Below, in pieces: positions 27,175-35,126 of a stretch of DNA of 48,714 bases. The first letter of the stretch is position 1, and each line of letters begins with the position of its first letter. The stretch covers positions 1 to 48,714 of the forward strand of contig WTBR01000182.1 of NCBI GenBank assembly GCA_013138975.1, in the 5' to 3' direction. Source of the DNA: Bacteroidales bacterium (GTDB taxonomy: Bacteria; Bacteroidota; Bacteroidia; Bacteroidales; UBA12077). The translations under genes and the position numbers were made by a program. Below the pieces are notes generated by a model, which saw nothing but the letters and a program-made list of their open reading frames with translations, was not told the DNA's origin and searched no databases.

Positions 27175-27549
27175 TTATTTCGCTTTAAAATTGCCTTGAA
27201 ATTTATAAAAAACCTGATCATTAAAGTGTGTAACACTGTTAACTTTTATAAGCTCTTGTTCAGTGTCATATTTTACTTTTAAATCAATTTGCAGTCTGGT
27301 GTTTATTTCAGGATTTACAACAGCCATAAATTTTATATTCTTTGCATAAGAAAGTTGGAGAGCTTTACTTTCGGAATTTTCCATTACTTCCTTAATTAAT
27401 TGAGTAAGGCAAACTCCCGGAACTACCGGATTATTAGGGAAATGCCCCTTGTAAATCTCATGATCTTTATTTAAATCGATAATTGCTTTTATATTTTCTT
27501 TATCGCTATTATCTAATTCAACAATGGTATAGAAATCTTTTAAAAGCAT
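27175..27549 (-). CDS. ApeI-like 3-hydroxyacyl-ACP dehydratase (HotDog)
   Basis: The 124-residue protein has the FabA/FabZ-like HotDog signature YKGHFPNNPVVPGVCLTQLI (34-53), with H36 as the likely catalytic His. The size fits the aryl-polyene dehydratase ApeI, which removes water from 3-hydroxyacyl-ACP to give a double bond in each extension round. It follows the DUF3261-like gene after 4 bases. The other dehydratase of the cluster is at 38728-39165. Confidence 0.82.
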   Translation of the reverse strand: MLLKDFYTIVELDNSDKENIKAIIDLNKDHEIYKGHFPNNPVVPGVCLTQLIKEVMENSESKALQLSYAKNIKFMAVVNPEINTRLQIDLKVKYDTEQELIKVNSVTHFNDQVFYKFQGNFKAK

Positions 27550-27553
27550 AGTT

Positions 27554-28243
27554 TTATTGTATCAATTTAAGATTCATTTTTAGTTTTATATTATGATGTT
27601 CCAAAGTGATATTCATAGGAATATTAGCTTTGTAATTATGCAAACCTACTGATATTTTTTCTGAATTTCGTTTCTTAGAACTAATGTTTTCAATCTTTTC
27701 TGATTCTGAATTTTGGATATAATAACGATTTATTTTACCTGATGAAAATTGCCAAATATTTTGGTTCATTTCTGTATTTTTAATGAAATAAATTGCTTCA
27801 GTATTATTTTGCATTAAAAGTAAATTGAAATCTGTTTGGAAAGTTTTAATGATAACTTCTTTATTAAGATATTCAATGCAATGTTTTACGTTTAAAATTC
27901 CATGATTTAATTCAAAATCAAAAATCTTTAATCCAAATTGTGTAGTTAAGGCAATTCGGTAAATATTGTTATCCGTTTTTTTAATGATTAATAATCCACT
28001 AATATCATTTTTATAAAAGTTGATATTGGCTTTATAAATTAATGCTTTTTCTGAAAAGGGAAGGGCATAGGGTATTTCCTGAATATCGTTAATTGGATAT
28101 TCGGTTTTTGTGAGATTTTTATAAGGATTTGAACAACTTGAAATTATTAAAATGAGAAATAATATAGAATATCTAAAAATGAATTTAGATATGTTAATTT
28201 GGAGCTTTATTTTGAAATTCAATATTCTGTGTTCTATATTCAT
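27554..28243 (-). CDS. DUF3261/ApeN-like lipoprotein
   Basis: A lipobox-like segment ILIISSC follows a hydrophobic stretch, giving a short lipoprotein. The middle region contains RIALTTQFGLKIFDFEL, the kind of LolB-like strand pattern seen in DUF3261 proteins of aryl-polyene clusters. The frame is open up to 28330, but its first 29 codons come from a dispersed ctttgtg-type repeat, so I prefer ATG at 28241-28243. Even that start yields a rather long N-terminus, and a later non-ATG start cannot be excluded. With the LolA-like neighbour it should help move a hydrophobic product to the outer membrane. Confidence 0.65.
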   Translation of the reverse strand: MNIEHRILNFKIKLQINISKFIFRYSILFLILIISSCSNPYKNLTKTEYPINDIQEIPYALPFSEKALIYKANINFYKNDISGLLIIKKTDNNIYRIALTTQFGLKIFDFELNHGILNVKHCIEYLNKEVIIKTFQTDFNLLLMQNNTEAIYFIKNTEMNQNIWQFSSGKINRYYIQNSESEKIENISSKKRNSEKISVGLHNYKANIPMNITLEHHNIKLKMNLKLIQ

Positions 28244-28256
28244 TATGTTATGTTTT

Positions 28257-28360
28257 GCGTGCTTTGTCTTTGTGTAACTTTGAGTGTGCTTTGCGTAGCT
28301 TTGTGGTATAGCTATTACACAAAGTTCCACTAAGAAGTACTAAGTATCACAAAGAAAAAA
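28257..28360 (-). repeat. Dispersed accacaaag-type repeat inside the operon
   Basis: Read on the minus strand this segment has gctataccacaaag and several cacaaag units, like 13032-13078. It fills the gap between the LolA-like gene and the lipoprotein gene and creates a spurious extension of the lipoprotein reading frame. Confidence 0.6.
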
Positions 28361-28379
28361 TAATCAAAATAAATACCAG

Positions 28380-29021
28380 CTACTGAATGTTAAATATTAC
28401 ATTATCAATTGCTTGATTCAATTTTCTATCTATAAAAACAATGCTGGTAAAATCATCGGAACTTTCTATCATTTTTATTTTTGAAACAGAAACGTCCGCT
28501 TTATCAATATATATTTTGATTGTCTTTAACATGCTCTTCATTTCAGGTAGTTTAGGATCCAGTTCCAAAAGATATTGATTGCTATTTTCAAAATACTTAA
28601 CATTAAATCTTTCTCCATCAGTAAATAAGCTACCTTGAATTGAGCCAATCATCATATTATTTATTTCACTAAACATCTTATTTGATTCAGTATCAAATGT
28701 GCTGATTTTATCTTCATCTTTAATGAGAATATTTTTATCATTAAACACAATAATGTATTCGAATGGTTCTGAATATTCCCAGCGCAGCTGATTAGGGCTT
28801 TTAAAATAAAATTCTCCTTTAGAAATGATATTTTCTGTAAGAAAACTTAGATGTTTTTCCTGTATAAATTTACTCTGAATTGAGGATGTGTTTTCAGAAA
28901 GTTTACTGAGTTCTATTTTTGTTTTCTGAATATCTTTTACTGCCTTAAAATCATTTTCTTGAGCAAATAAAATGCTCGTGAAGATAAAGACACTAATAAT
29001 TGTACTTAATATTTTATTCAT
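28380..29021 (-). CDS. LolA-like periplasmic lipoprotein/lipid carrier (ApeL-type)
   Basis: The 213-residue protein has a cleavable signal peptide (IISVFIFTSILFAQ). The LolA-fold pattern follows: SIQSKFIQEKHLSFLTENIISKGEFYFKSPNQLRWEYSEPFEY, then short strands ending KLNQAIDNVIFNIQ. LolA-like proteins carry lipidated or hydrophobic cargo across the periplasm. Proteobacterial aryl-polyene clusters encode a homologous protein (ApeL). The start overlaps the end of the deacetylase gene by 8 bases. Confidence 0.83.
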   Translation of the reverse strand: MNKILSTIISVFIFTSILFAQENDFKAVKDIQKTKIELSKLSENTSSIQSKFIQEKHLSFLTENIISKGEFYFKSPNQLRWEYSEPFEYIIVFNDKNILIKDEDKISTFDTESNKMFSEINNMMIGSIQGSLFTDGERFNVKYFENSNQYLLELDPKLPEMKSMLKTIKIYIDKADVSVSKIKMIESSDDFTSIVFIDRKLNQAIDNVIFNIQ

Positions 29022-29775
29022 ATGCTTTAATATTTAATAATTGTGCAAGAGGAACTATTTCAAAGCCTTCTTTCTTTGTATATTCTAAGAAATCTTTTAA
29101 AATATCAACAATATGTTCCCGATTATCATGAAATAAAATAATATCTCCTGATGATAATTTATTTTTTAATCTCTTTAATGTTTTTTGAGTATTGTTCATT
29201 GTATCTAAAGAACGAAGACTCCAACCAATAGTATAAAAATCATTATCCTTAATTGCTTTCTTCAAATTTGGATTAGTTACTCCATATGGTGGACGAAATA
29301 ATTTTATTTTTTTATTTATGATTTCAAATAGTAAGCCGGATGTTTTTTCAATTTCAGCTTTCATTTTTTTTGCAGAAAATAAATCAAACCAACGATCATG
29401 AGTCCATGTATGATTGCCAATTAAATGACCCTTTTTATCAATCATTTTTATTAGATCTTCGTTATTCTCAATATGCTTGCCAATACAGAAAAATGTGGCT
29501 TTTGCATTATATTGATCAAGTATTTCTAAGACTTTTGGAGTGATTTCAGAATCAGGCCCATCATCAAAAGTGATAGCGATTTTTTTTTCAGTTGTATCTG
29601 CTTTGCATAATGTTTTAATATATGCTTGAGAACAAATACTAGTAGAACAATAAACTAAATGAATTAAGTATAACAGACTAATTACAATAAAAAATATCCC
29701 TTTCCACGGAAGAAAGAGATAAACCTGGATTAATACAATGATGTAAAGAACTATTGTGGTTCTTGGTTTTATCAT
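29014..29775 (-). CDS. Polysaccharide-deacetylase (NodB) family protein, membrane-anchored
   Basis: Two N-terminal hydrophobic segments (about 6-42) anchor a NodB domain. Metal and catalytic motifs are intact: TFDDGPD (69-75), HTWTH (122-126) and RPPYG. Such enzymes remove N- or O-acyl groups from sugars or related esters. Its overlap with both neighbours shows it is part of the pigment operon. It may deacetylate a glycosyl head group placed by the GT2 protein, or recycle an ester intermediate; this is inference. Confidence 0.85.
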   Translation of the reverse strand: MIKPRTTIVLYIIVLIQVYLFLPWKGIFFIVISLLYLIHLVYCSTSICSQAYIKTLCKADTTEKKIAITFDDGPDSEITPKVLEILDQYNAKATFFCIGKHIENNEDLIKMIDKKGHLIGNHTWTHDRWFDLFSAKKMKAEIEKTSGLLFEIINKKIKLFRPPYGVTNPNLKKAIKDNDFYTIGWSLRSLDTMNNTQKTLKRLKNKLSSGDIILFHDNREHIVDILKDFLEYTKKEGFEIVPLAQLLNIKAYE

Positions 29776-30833
29776 TGAGATAATAAAAATAATGAGTGAT
29801 CAACTTCTCTAAAATGATTGTATACCAATACGTTTTTTATTGGTTTTTCAGTAAAGTTTTCTTTTCTGAAACGAGCAACTTCAGGTACTCTCTGATGTTT
29901 AATAGTATTCGCTGCAAACCATAATGCAAATGCACCAACTGTATGATAATCACCAGAAAGGTGTTTAAAATATGCATAGTTGGTATTAAAATAATTATCA
30001 GCTAAATGATAATAAATATCATCGGTGTCAACATTTCCATTAATTCCAAGAACTACTAAATCAATATCATCTTTAGTTAAATCATTTTCATTTAAGAACT
30101 GACTTATTTTAGCTTCAATTTCTTCTTTATTCTCAGGCTTATAAATGGTTTTTATATCCTTAATTTTAGCATAAGTATTTTCTTTTTCTCCAGTTAAGGA
30201 AAAGAAACCAACACCTTCGCCAACAATTGTTCCTTTTGTTTTATGGTCTAAAAGCTCTAAACTTTTGATGGTTTCATTTTTTACCCATCGCGTTTTTTTA
30301 ACAATAGAATGATGCTCGGGAGTAATTTCATCAAAACCTCCAACTAAAACATTTTCAGCATCTTTATCTTTTATCAAAAGCATACCATCCAATAATGCAC
30401 TTTCAAAAGAAAATCCTCGATGAGAGTATGTGTTATTATAGTTAAAACATTGTAACGCAATAGCAACCTGACCACTAATAGTATTATGTGTTGATTGAAT
30501 AAATGCAGTAGGAGCAAGGAATTCCTCATTATAATCAAGAACCTGATTTAAAAATTTCTCAGTATCACCTACTAATCCTAATCCTGTTCCTGTAATAATT
30601 GCTCCCGGGTTTTCAATTCCAGCATCTTTTAAGCATAGTTTTGAGGCACAAATTCCCATTTTTATCAACTTGCTCATACGGCGAAGTTTAATGGGATTTA
30701 TAAATTCTTTGTAAATAGGAGCTATGCTCGTGAGAAAACCAGCATCATGATTCACAATATCATCTAAGAAAATATTGCTATCAATCGTATTTTGAGGAGA
30801 TATATTACCTATACCTTTTATATAAACATCCAT
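29772..30833 (-). CDS. Catalytically degenerate ketosynthase (ApeC/chain-length-factor-like)
   Basis: The 353-residue protein has thiolase-fold landmarks (ICASKLCLKDAGI, IITGTGLGLVGD, NVLVGGFDEIT, TIVGEGVGFFSLTG) but the active-site region reads YSHRGFSFESAL, with no Cys. The usual HGTGT is replaced by NGNVDTD. It therefore cannot be a normal condensing enzyme. In E. coli-type aryl-polyene synthesis, Cys-containing ApeO pairs with ApeC, which acts like a chain-length factor. The next gene upstream in the operon encodes a complete KS and ends one base before this start, which fits a heterodimer. Confidence 0.8.
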   Translation of the reverse strand: MDVYIKGIGNISPQNTIDSNIFLDDIVNHDAGFLTSIAPIYKEFINPIKLRRMSKLIKMGICASKLCLKDAGIENPGAIITGTGLGLVGDTEKFLNQVLDYNEEFLAPTAFIQSTHNTISGQVAIALQCFNYNNTYSHRGFSFESALLDGMLLIKDKDAENVLVGGFDEITPEHHSIVKKTRWVKNETIKSLELLDHKTKGTIVGEGVGFFSLTGEKENTYAKIKDIKTIYKPENKEEIEAKISQFLNENDLTKDDIDLVVLGINGNVDTDDIYYHLADNYFNTNYAYFKHLSGDYHTVGAFALWFAANTIKHQRVPEVARFRKENFTEKPIKNVLVYNHFREVDHSLFLLSQ

Positions 30834-30834
30834 A

Positions 30835-32034
30835 TTAATATCTTGAAAAAATTAATGCAGAATTATTTCCGCCAAAACCAAATGAATTTGATAATACATG
30901 ATCAACCTTAACATTTTCCAATAATTCTGTAACAGGACTAAAGTTTAATTCCTTCATTTGTTCTTTAAAATTCAAATTTGGAAAAATCATATTATTCTGA
31001 ATACATAGAATTGACAGAACGGCTTCTACACCTCCTGCTGCACTTGTTGTATGACCTGTATATGCTTTAGTTGAACTTATTTTTGGATGATTTGGGCCGA
31101 AAAGTTTATCTATAGCTCTACCTTCCGATAAATCATTATTATCTGTTCCGGTTCCATGAGCATTAATATAGTCAATCTGCTCAGGTTTTAATCCACTTCT
31201 GTCTAATGCTTCTTTCATCGCTCTATAAGCACCTTTTCCTTCAGGAGTAGATGCTGTTTGATGAAAAGCTTCGCAAGAATTTCCATAACCAGTGAATTCA
31301 GCAAGAATTTTACTGCCATTTTTCTTGACAAGCTCTTCCGATTCAAGCACAAGAAAAGCTGCTCCTTCACCTAAATTTAACCCTTGACGATTTTCATCAA
31401 AAGGTTTACAAGGTTCACGATCAAGAATCATTAAAGTATTAAAACCATTCATGTGATAACGGGTCAAGGATTCTATTCCGCCTGCTATAACTCGGTCGAG
31501 TAATCCATTCTTTATCATTCTGGCGCCTAAAATCATTGAATTTGCAGCCGATGAACATGCAGTACTTGTTGTGGAAACAAAATCTTTAACTCCAATTGAA
31601 TCTGCAATTCGTTCAGTACTATCACCACAATCATGACTTTCAATGAATTCAATGTTTTTTGTAGTGGTTAAAAGATCTTTATAGTGAAGTTCACTTTTAT
31701 CCATTCCACCAACAGTAGTCCCGGAAATTAAACCAGTTTTATACTCCTTTATATTATCAATTTTCGCATTTTTTACAGCTTCATTAGCTGCAATAACACC
31801 AATTAATGTTGATCGGGTATAAGATCCGTTTTTATCAAGTCCGGCTAATTCAATTAATTCATCTTCTGAAAGTTTTACTTCAGAAACTGGAATTTTACCT
31901 TTATGATTTGTCTTAAGATATTTTATTTCAGTTACACCCGACTTTTTTTGTATTATCGATTCAAATGTTTCGTCAACATTATTCCCAATTCCTGATATTA
32001 TACCTATACCGGTAACAAAAATTCTTTTTGACAT
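30835..32034 (-). CDS. Beta-ketoacyl-ACP synthase II-like (ApeO-type)
   Basis: The 399-residue protein has a full catalytic set: C160 (STACSSAANS), H293 (NAHGTGT), K323 and H328 (TKAYTGHT). It condenses malonyl-ACP with a growing acyl-ACP. The adjacent Cys-less partner gene suggests a KS-CLF pair, and the ACP gene lies 30 bases upstream. Of the intact ketosynthases here, this one best fits the main polyene-extending role because of that pairing. Confidence 0.88.
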   Translation of the reverse strand: MSKRIFVTGIGIISGIGNNVDETFESIIQKKSGVTEIKYLKTNHKGKIPVSEVKLSEDELIELAGLDKNGSYTRSTLIGVIAANEAVKNAKIDNIKEYKTGLISGTTVGGMDKSELHYKDLLTTTKNIEFIESHDCGDSTERIADSIGVKDFVSTTSTACSSAANSMILGARMIKNGLLDRVIAGGIESLTRYHMNGFNTLMILDREPCKPFDENRQGLNLGEGAAFLVLESEELVKKNGSKILAEFTGYGNSCEAFHQTASTPEGKGAYRAMKEALDRSGLKPEQIDYINAHGTGTDNNDLSEGRAIDKLFGPNHPKISSTKAYTGHTTSAAGGVEAVLSILCIQNNMIFPNLNFKEQMKELNFSPVTELLENVKVDHVLSNSFGFGGNNSALIFSRY

Positions 32035-32064
32035 GTAAAAATTCCTCTTTCTACTAAAAATGAT

Positions 32065-32319
32065 TTATTTCTTATTTTCTTCTATAAATTCTGCAATAGT
32101 TCTTATTGTCTGGAAAATCTTTTTTCCATCTTTTGGATCTTCGATTTTAATTCCATATTGCTTTTCAAGTAAAACAATTAATTCTAATGCATCAATTGAA
32201 TCAAGCCCTAATCCGTCGCCAAAAAGTGCAGCATCTGAGTCAATATCAGCAGCTTCAACATCCTCTAAGTTCAAAACTTCAATAACTTGCTCTTTTATCT
32301 TTACTATTAAATTTTCCAT
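32065..32319 (-). CDS. Acyl carrier protein (1)
   Basis: The 84-residue acidic protein has the phosphopantetheine site LGLDSIDALELI, with S41 as the modified residue. It lies between the truncated ketosynthase-like gene and the KS gene with short spacers. It likely carries the growing polyene chain. Two other ACPs are encoded at 41435-41683 and 47096-47371. Confidence 0.9.
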   Translation of the reverse strand: MENLIVKIKEQVIEVLNLEDVEAADIDSDAALFGDGLGLDSIDALELIVLLEKQYGIKIEDPKDGKKIFQTIRTIAEFIEENKK

Positions 32320-32323
32320 TTCT

Positions 32324-32953
32324 TTACTTAATTAATTGATTTATGAATTCGGGTTTAAAACTAATATTATCTTTCTTATTTTCCTTACTTTTTTCTACTA
32401 AAAATAACATTGCATTATATTCTCCATCAACGTAATCTGACCATCCTGTTATACAGGCATCTAGCTTACCTGAATCTAATAAATCGTTTACGTAATCTGA
32501 TATAAATTCAGGATTAAATTCCTTTGCGATAAAACATGTATTTTCTCCTTGAAATTTATTGCGAATACAAATCTCACCAATCATTACATTAGGCAAAGTA
32601 TATACAAATACTGCCGGACTTGGAAAATAATTCGATTTATCTTTTATGGTTTCATTGTATTTTGTATCGGTATCAATCGATGAGTGTGAATTTTGTAAAA
32701 TTACACCAACTTTTGTTGGATTCAATTCCTTTATGTGTTCGTTGCCTTTTAAAATAATTTCTGATGCAATAAAAGCAACTTTACAAAGATTATCCATTTT
32801 AAAATATTTTGGATATTTTATTTCCTTGTGTTTGTATATAGATTTCATAAAAGCACCAAATCCATCTTGTTCCTGATTTGAGAATTCAAGATTCCCATCT
32901 ACAAAAACTTCATTTGGTTTTATAATGCAATATTTACTTATATAGTTTTCCAT
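32324..32953 (-). CDS. Truncated ketosynthase-N-terminal-like protein
   Basis: The 209-residue protein resembles only the N-terminal half of a ketosynthase fold: LCKVAFIASEIILKG, KVGVILQNSHSSIDTD, PAVFVYTLPNVMIGEICIRNKFQGENTCFI and LDACITGWSDYV. No C-terminal His motifs are present. C169 (ENTCFIA) falls near where a KS nucleophile would be, but without the His residues condensation is unlikely. The frame is intact and the spacing to neighbours tight (4 bases to the ACP gene), so this looks like a selected short form rather than a broken gene. It may be a structural subunit or an ACP-docking partner. Confidence 0.68.
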   Translation of the reverse strand: MENYISKYCIIKPNEVFVDGNLEFSNQEQDGFGAFMKSIYKHKEIKYPKYFKMDNLCKVAFIASEIILKGNEHIKELNPTKVGVILQNSHSSIDTDTKYNETIKDKSNYFPSPAVFVYTLPNVMIGEICIRNKFQGENTCFIAKEFNPEFISDYVNDLLDSGKLDACITGWSDYVDGEYNAMLFLVEKSKENKKDNISFKPEFINQLIK

Positions 32954-32982
32954 TTAATTTAAATTTATTTCAGTTTTGGACT

Positions 32983-34143
32983 TTAATCCGAATTTAGTTC
33001 AGAAAAATATGCAGCTACATTACTTCCTCCAAAACCTGATGCTGTTTTCAAAAAATTTCTTACTTCGGTTTCTTTAAAATCTTTAATTACATTTATTGGT
33101 TCGCTAACACCATGTTCGGAATACCCAAGCGATTTTATTAAACAATTTTCTTTAATAGAGTGTATTCCTGCAACACATTCTATTATACCAGCTGCACCAA
33201 GTGTATGTCCCCAATATGATTTCAAACTATTAACCGGCACATGCTCTAGTTTTGCCCATGTTATAGCTTTCGATTCCATTTCGTCGTTGTATGGTGTAGC
33301 AGTTCCATGCCCTGAAATATAATCAATCTCAGTATTTGTTTTATTTGCTTCCTTTAGCGTATTATTAATTGCATAATAAAGTCCGTCACCAGTGCGTGAT
33401 GGTCCTGAAATATGATTAGCATCATTTGAATTCGAGCCACCTCTGAAAATAACAGGTCTATCTTCTTTTACTAATTCTTCATTCGTAGTTAAAATAATTG
33501 AACCAACTCCTTCTCCAAGAGTAATTCCTGTTCGGTTTGCATCATATGGCTTGCAAGGCTCTTCGCTAACTGCTTTAAATGATTGAAATCCCGATGGAGT
33601 GAATTCAGAAATAACATCACCACCACAAACAATTGCATTTTTATACTTTTGATTTTTTAAAAATTGAGCAGCTGTAATTATCGCAGAAACTCCGGATATA
33701 CAAGCGTTTGAAATAAATATTGGTTTTACTGATGAATTGAAGAATTCACAAACTTGATCAGAAATTGCCCATAGGTTAATTCTATCTTGCTCAAAAGGAT
33801 GATTTTCATTCTCAATAAGGTCAATATTTCCTTTTACAGATGAAAAAACGAATAACGTATCTTCATTCGTAGGATCAATGTTTGTTTGTTTTAATGATTC
33901 CGTAATTGAAAGAATCATCATTTTTTCAAGCCTGGTGTATTTTTCAGGATTGCCAATTGCAGAAAATTCAGTGACAAGTCTTTCCGAATCTACAATTGAA
34001 GCACACATCGGAACTTGAGTAATTTTGGGATCTGTAGTTTGTTTAATTCCTGATTTACCTTGTTTTAATGCATCGAAATTTTCCTTACTCGTAAATCCCA
34101 ATGATGTGATAATATTATCAGCAATTGTATATATATTAGTCAT
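32983..34143 (-). CDS. Beta-ketoacyl-ACP synthase (2)
   Basis: With the start at 34141-34143 the protein has 386 residues and the triad C148 (SNACISGV), H279 (SGHGTATP) and H313 (SYWGHTLGAAG). The frame is open to 34191, but that would overlap the thioesterase gene by 31 bases; the chosen ATG leaves a 17-base gap and gives MTNIYTIADNIITSLGF, a typical KS N-terminus. It may start chains or add a defined round on the aryl starter. All catalytic residues are present. Confidence 0.85.
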   Translation of the reverse strand: MTNIYTIADNIITSLGFTSKENFDALKQGKSGIKQTTDPKITQVPMCASIVDSERLVTEFSAIGNPEKYTRLEKMMILSITESLKQTNIDPTNEDTLFVFSSVKGNIDLIENENHPFEQDRINLWAISDQVCEFFNSSVKPIFISNACISGVSAIITAAQFLKNQKYKNAIVCGGDVISEFTPSGFQSFKAVSEEPCKPYDANRTGITLGEGVGSIILTTNEELVKEDRPVIFRGGSNSNDANHISGPSRTGDGLYYAINNTLKEANKTNTEIDYISGHGTATPYNDEMESKAITWAKLEHVPVNSLKSYWGHTLGAAGIIECVAGIHSIKENCLIKSLGYSEHGVSEPINVIKDFKETEVRNFLKTASGFGGSNVAAYFSELNSD

Positions 34144-34160
34144 AATATGAATGTCTTTTT

Positions 34161-34589
34161 TTATTGAATTAATCCCATTTTTCTTTTCCAATCAAGGAAA
34201 AACTCAGGACATAAAAGAACTAATTCGCGATCGAGATTTAAGAAAACCTGAATGCTTTCGCCTGTAGCTGCAATTTTGTTATTTTTCTTATTGATGATTG
34301 TATACTCAAAATGAATTTTAGCAGCTTCATGATCAATATATCTGGTTTCAATTATAGCTGAATCACCATATTCTAATGGAGTTTTATACTCAAAATCCAA
34401 TTTAACAAGTGGAGTTAAATGTTTATTTGCATATACATCAAGGTAACTTAATCCCAATGCTTTACCAAATGCTTCGCGACCATCTTCAAAGTATTTAGCA
34501 TAATTCCCATGCCATACAATTCCCATCGAATCAACTTCGCTGAATCTAACCACCATTTCGGTTCTATGAATCAATTCCTTCTTTTCCAA
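34161..34589 (-). CDS. 4HBT/YbgC-like acyl thioesterase (ApeK-type)
   Basis: The 142-residue HotDog protein has the YbgC signature FSEVDSMGIVWHGNYAKYFEDGR, with D20 as the catalytic Asp. It would hydrolyse acyl-ACP or acyl-CoA, either releasing the product or clearing stalled chains. Aryl-polyene clusters of other bacteria contain a comparable enzyme (ApeK). It starts the downstream half of the operon after the four-helix-bundle insertion. Confidence 0.83.
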   Translation of the reverse strand: MEKKELIHRTEMVVRFSEVDSMGIVWHGNYAKYFEDGREAFGKALGLSYLDVYANKHLTPLVKLDFEYKTPLEYGDSAIIETRYIDHEAAKIHFEYTIINKKNNKIAATGESIQVFLNLDRELVLLCPEFFLDWKRKMGLIQ

Positions 34590-34596
34590 TTTAAAT

Positions 34597-35120
34597 TAGT
34601 TTAAAGTACATAGTTTCTAGTACCGAGTATTAAGTACATAGCAACTAGTACGTAGTTTATAGATATTTTGGTCCTTTAATTTCTGATGATTTTAAATAGT
34701 TAATTAGTCCTGCTATTATTTTAGCACACTCATTACATTTTTCATAACAAATTTCAAATTCTTCCTTGTTGATATATTCATAATCTAAAGCTCTGTAAAG
34801 TTGTGATTTCGTTTCGGCAGATGATGATTTTGAAATATATAAGAACTGAATAAATTCCTTTTTTTCTCCTCTTTCAAAACCTTCAGCTATATTATCCATT
34901 ACAGAACCTGAAGATCTTTTAATTTGATCTTTTAAAGAAAAATCTTTTGAGAATTTATCTTTAAGAGTTATTTTATAAATTAATACGCATAATTCTCTAG
35001 CTTTTTTCCAAGCTTCTATCTCCTCAAATTTTGTAAATCCTGCCATATCTGAGTACTTTTTTTAACTCGGTACTTTAAACTTTGTTTTAACTCTGTACTA
35101 GCAAACTCAGTACTAGTAAC
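34597..35120. repeat. Inverted flanking repeats around the four-helix-bundle gene
   Basis: agtttaaagtac at 34598-34609 is the exact complement of gtactttaaact at 35070-35081. Further inverted matches are ctagtaccgagta (34618-34630) with actcggtac (35064-35072), and tagtacgtagttt with aactcagtactagta. The tracts flank the gene at 34657-35046 on both sides and are built from degenerate agtac units. Confidence 0.75.
34657..35046 (-). CDS. Four-helix-bundle protein (S23/IVP family)
   Basis: The 129-residue helical protein has the family pattern FEEIEAWKKARELCVLIYKIT, FSLKDQIKRSSGSVMDNIAEGFERG and SSSAETKSQLYRALDYEYI. It belongs to the TIGR02436-type four-helix-bundle group, first seen encoded within intervening sequences of 23S rRNA and now scattered in genomes, with no set function. 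It has no link to pigment chemistry, and inverted agtac-rich repeats flank it. It therefore looks inserted between the ABC permease gene and the thioesterase gene without breaking the operon's strand. Confidence 0.85.
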   Translation of the reverse strand: MAGFTKFEEIEAWKKARELCVLIYKITLKDKFSKDFSLKDQIKRSSGSVMDNIAEGFERGEKKEFIQFLYISKSSSAETKSQLYRALDYEYINKEEFEICYEKCNECAKIIAGLINYLKSSEIKGPKYL

Positions 35121-35126
35121 TATCTA

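Noticed and set aside
29772..30833. Cys-less ketosynthase considered as a pseudogene
   Set aside because: The frame is intact and coupled to its neighbours, and Cys-less KS partners are normal in KS-CLF pairs.
34144..34191. Longer N-terminus of the second ketosynthase
   Set aside because: It would overlap the thioesterase gene by 31 bases and adds a charged stretch unlike any KS start; ATG 34141-34143 gives the normal start.
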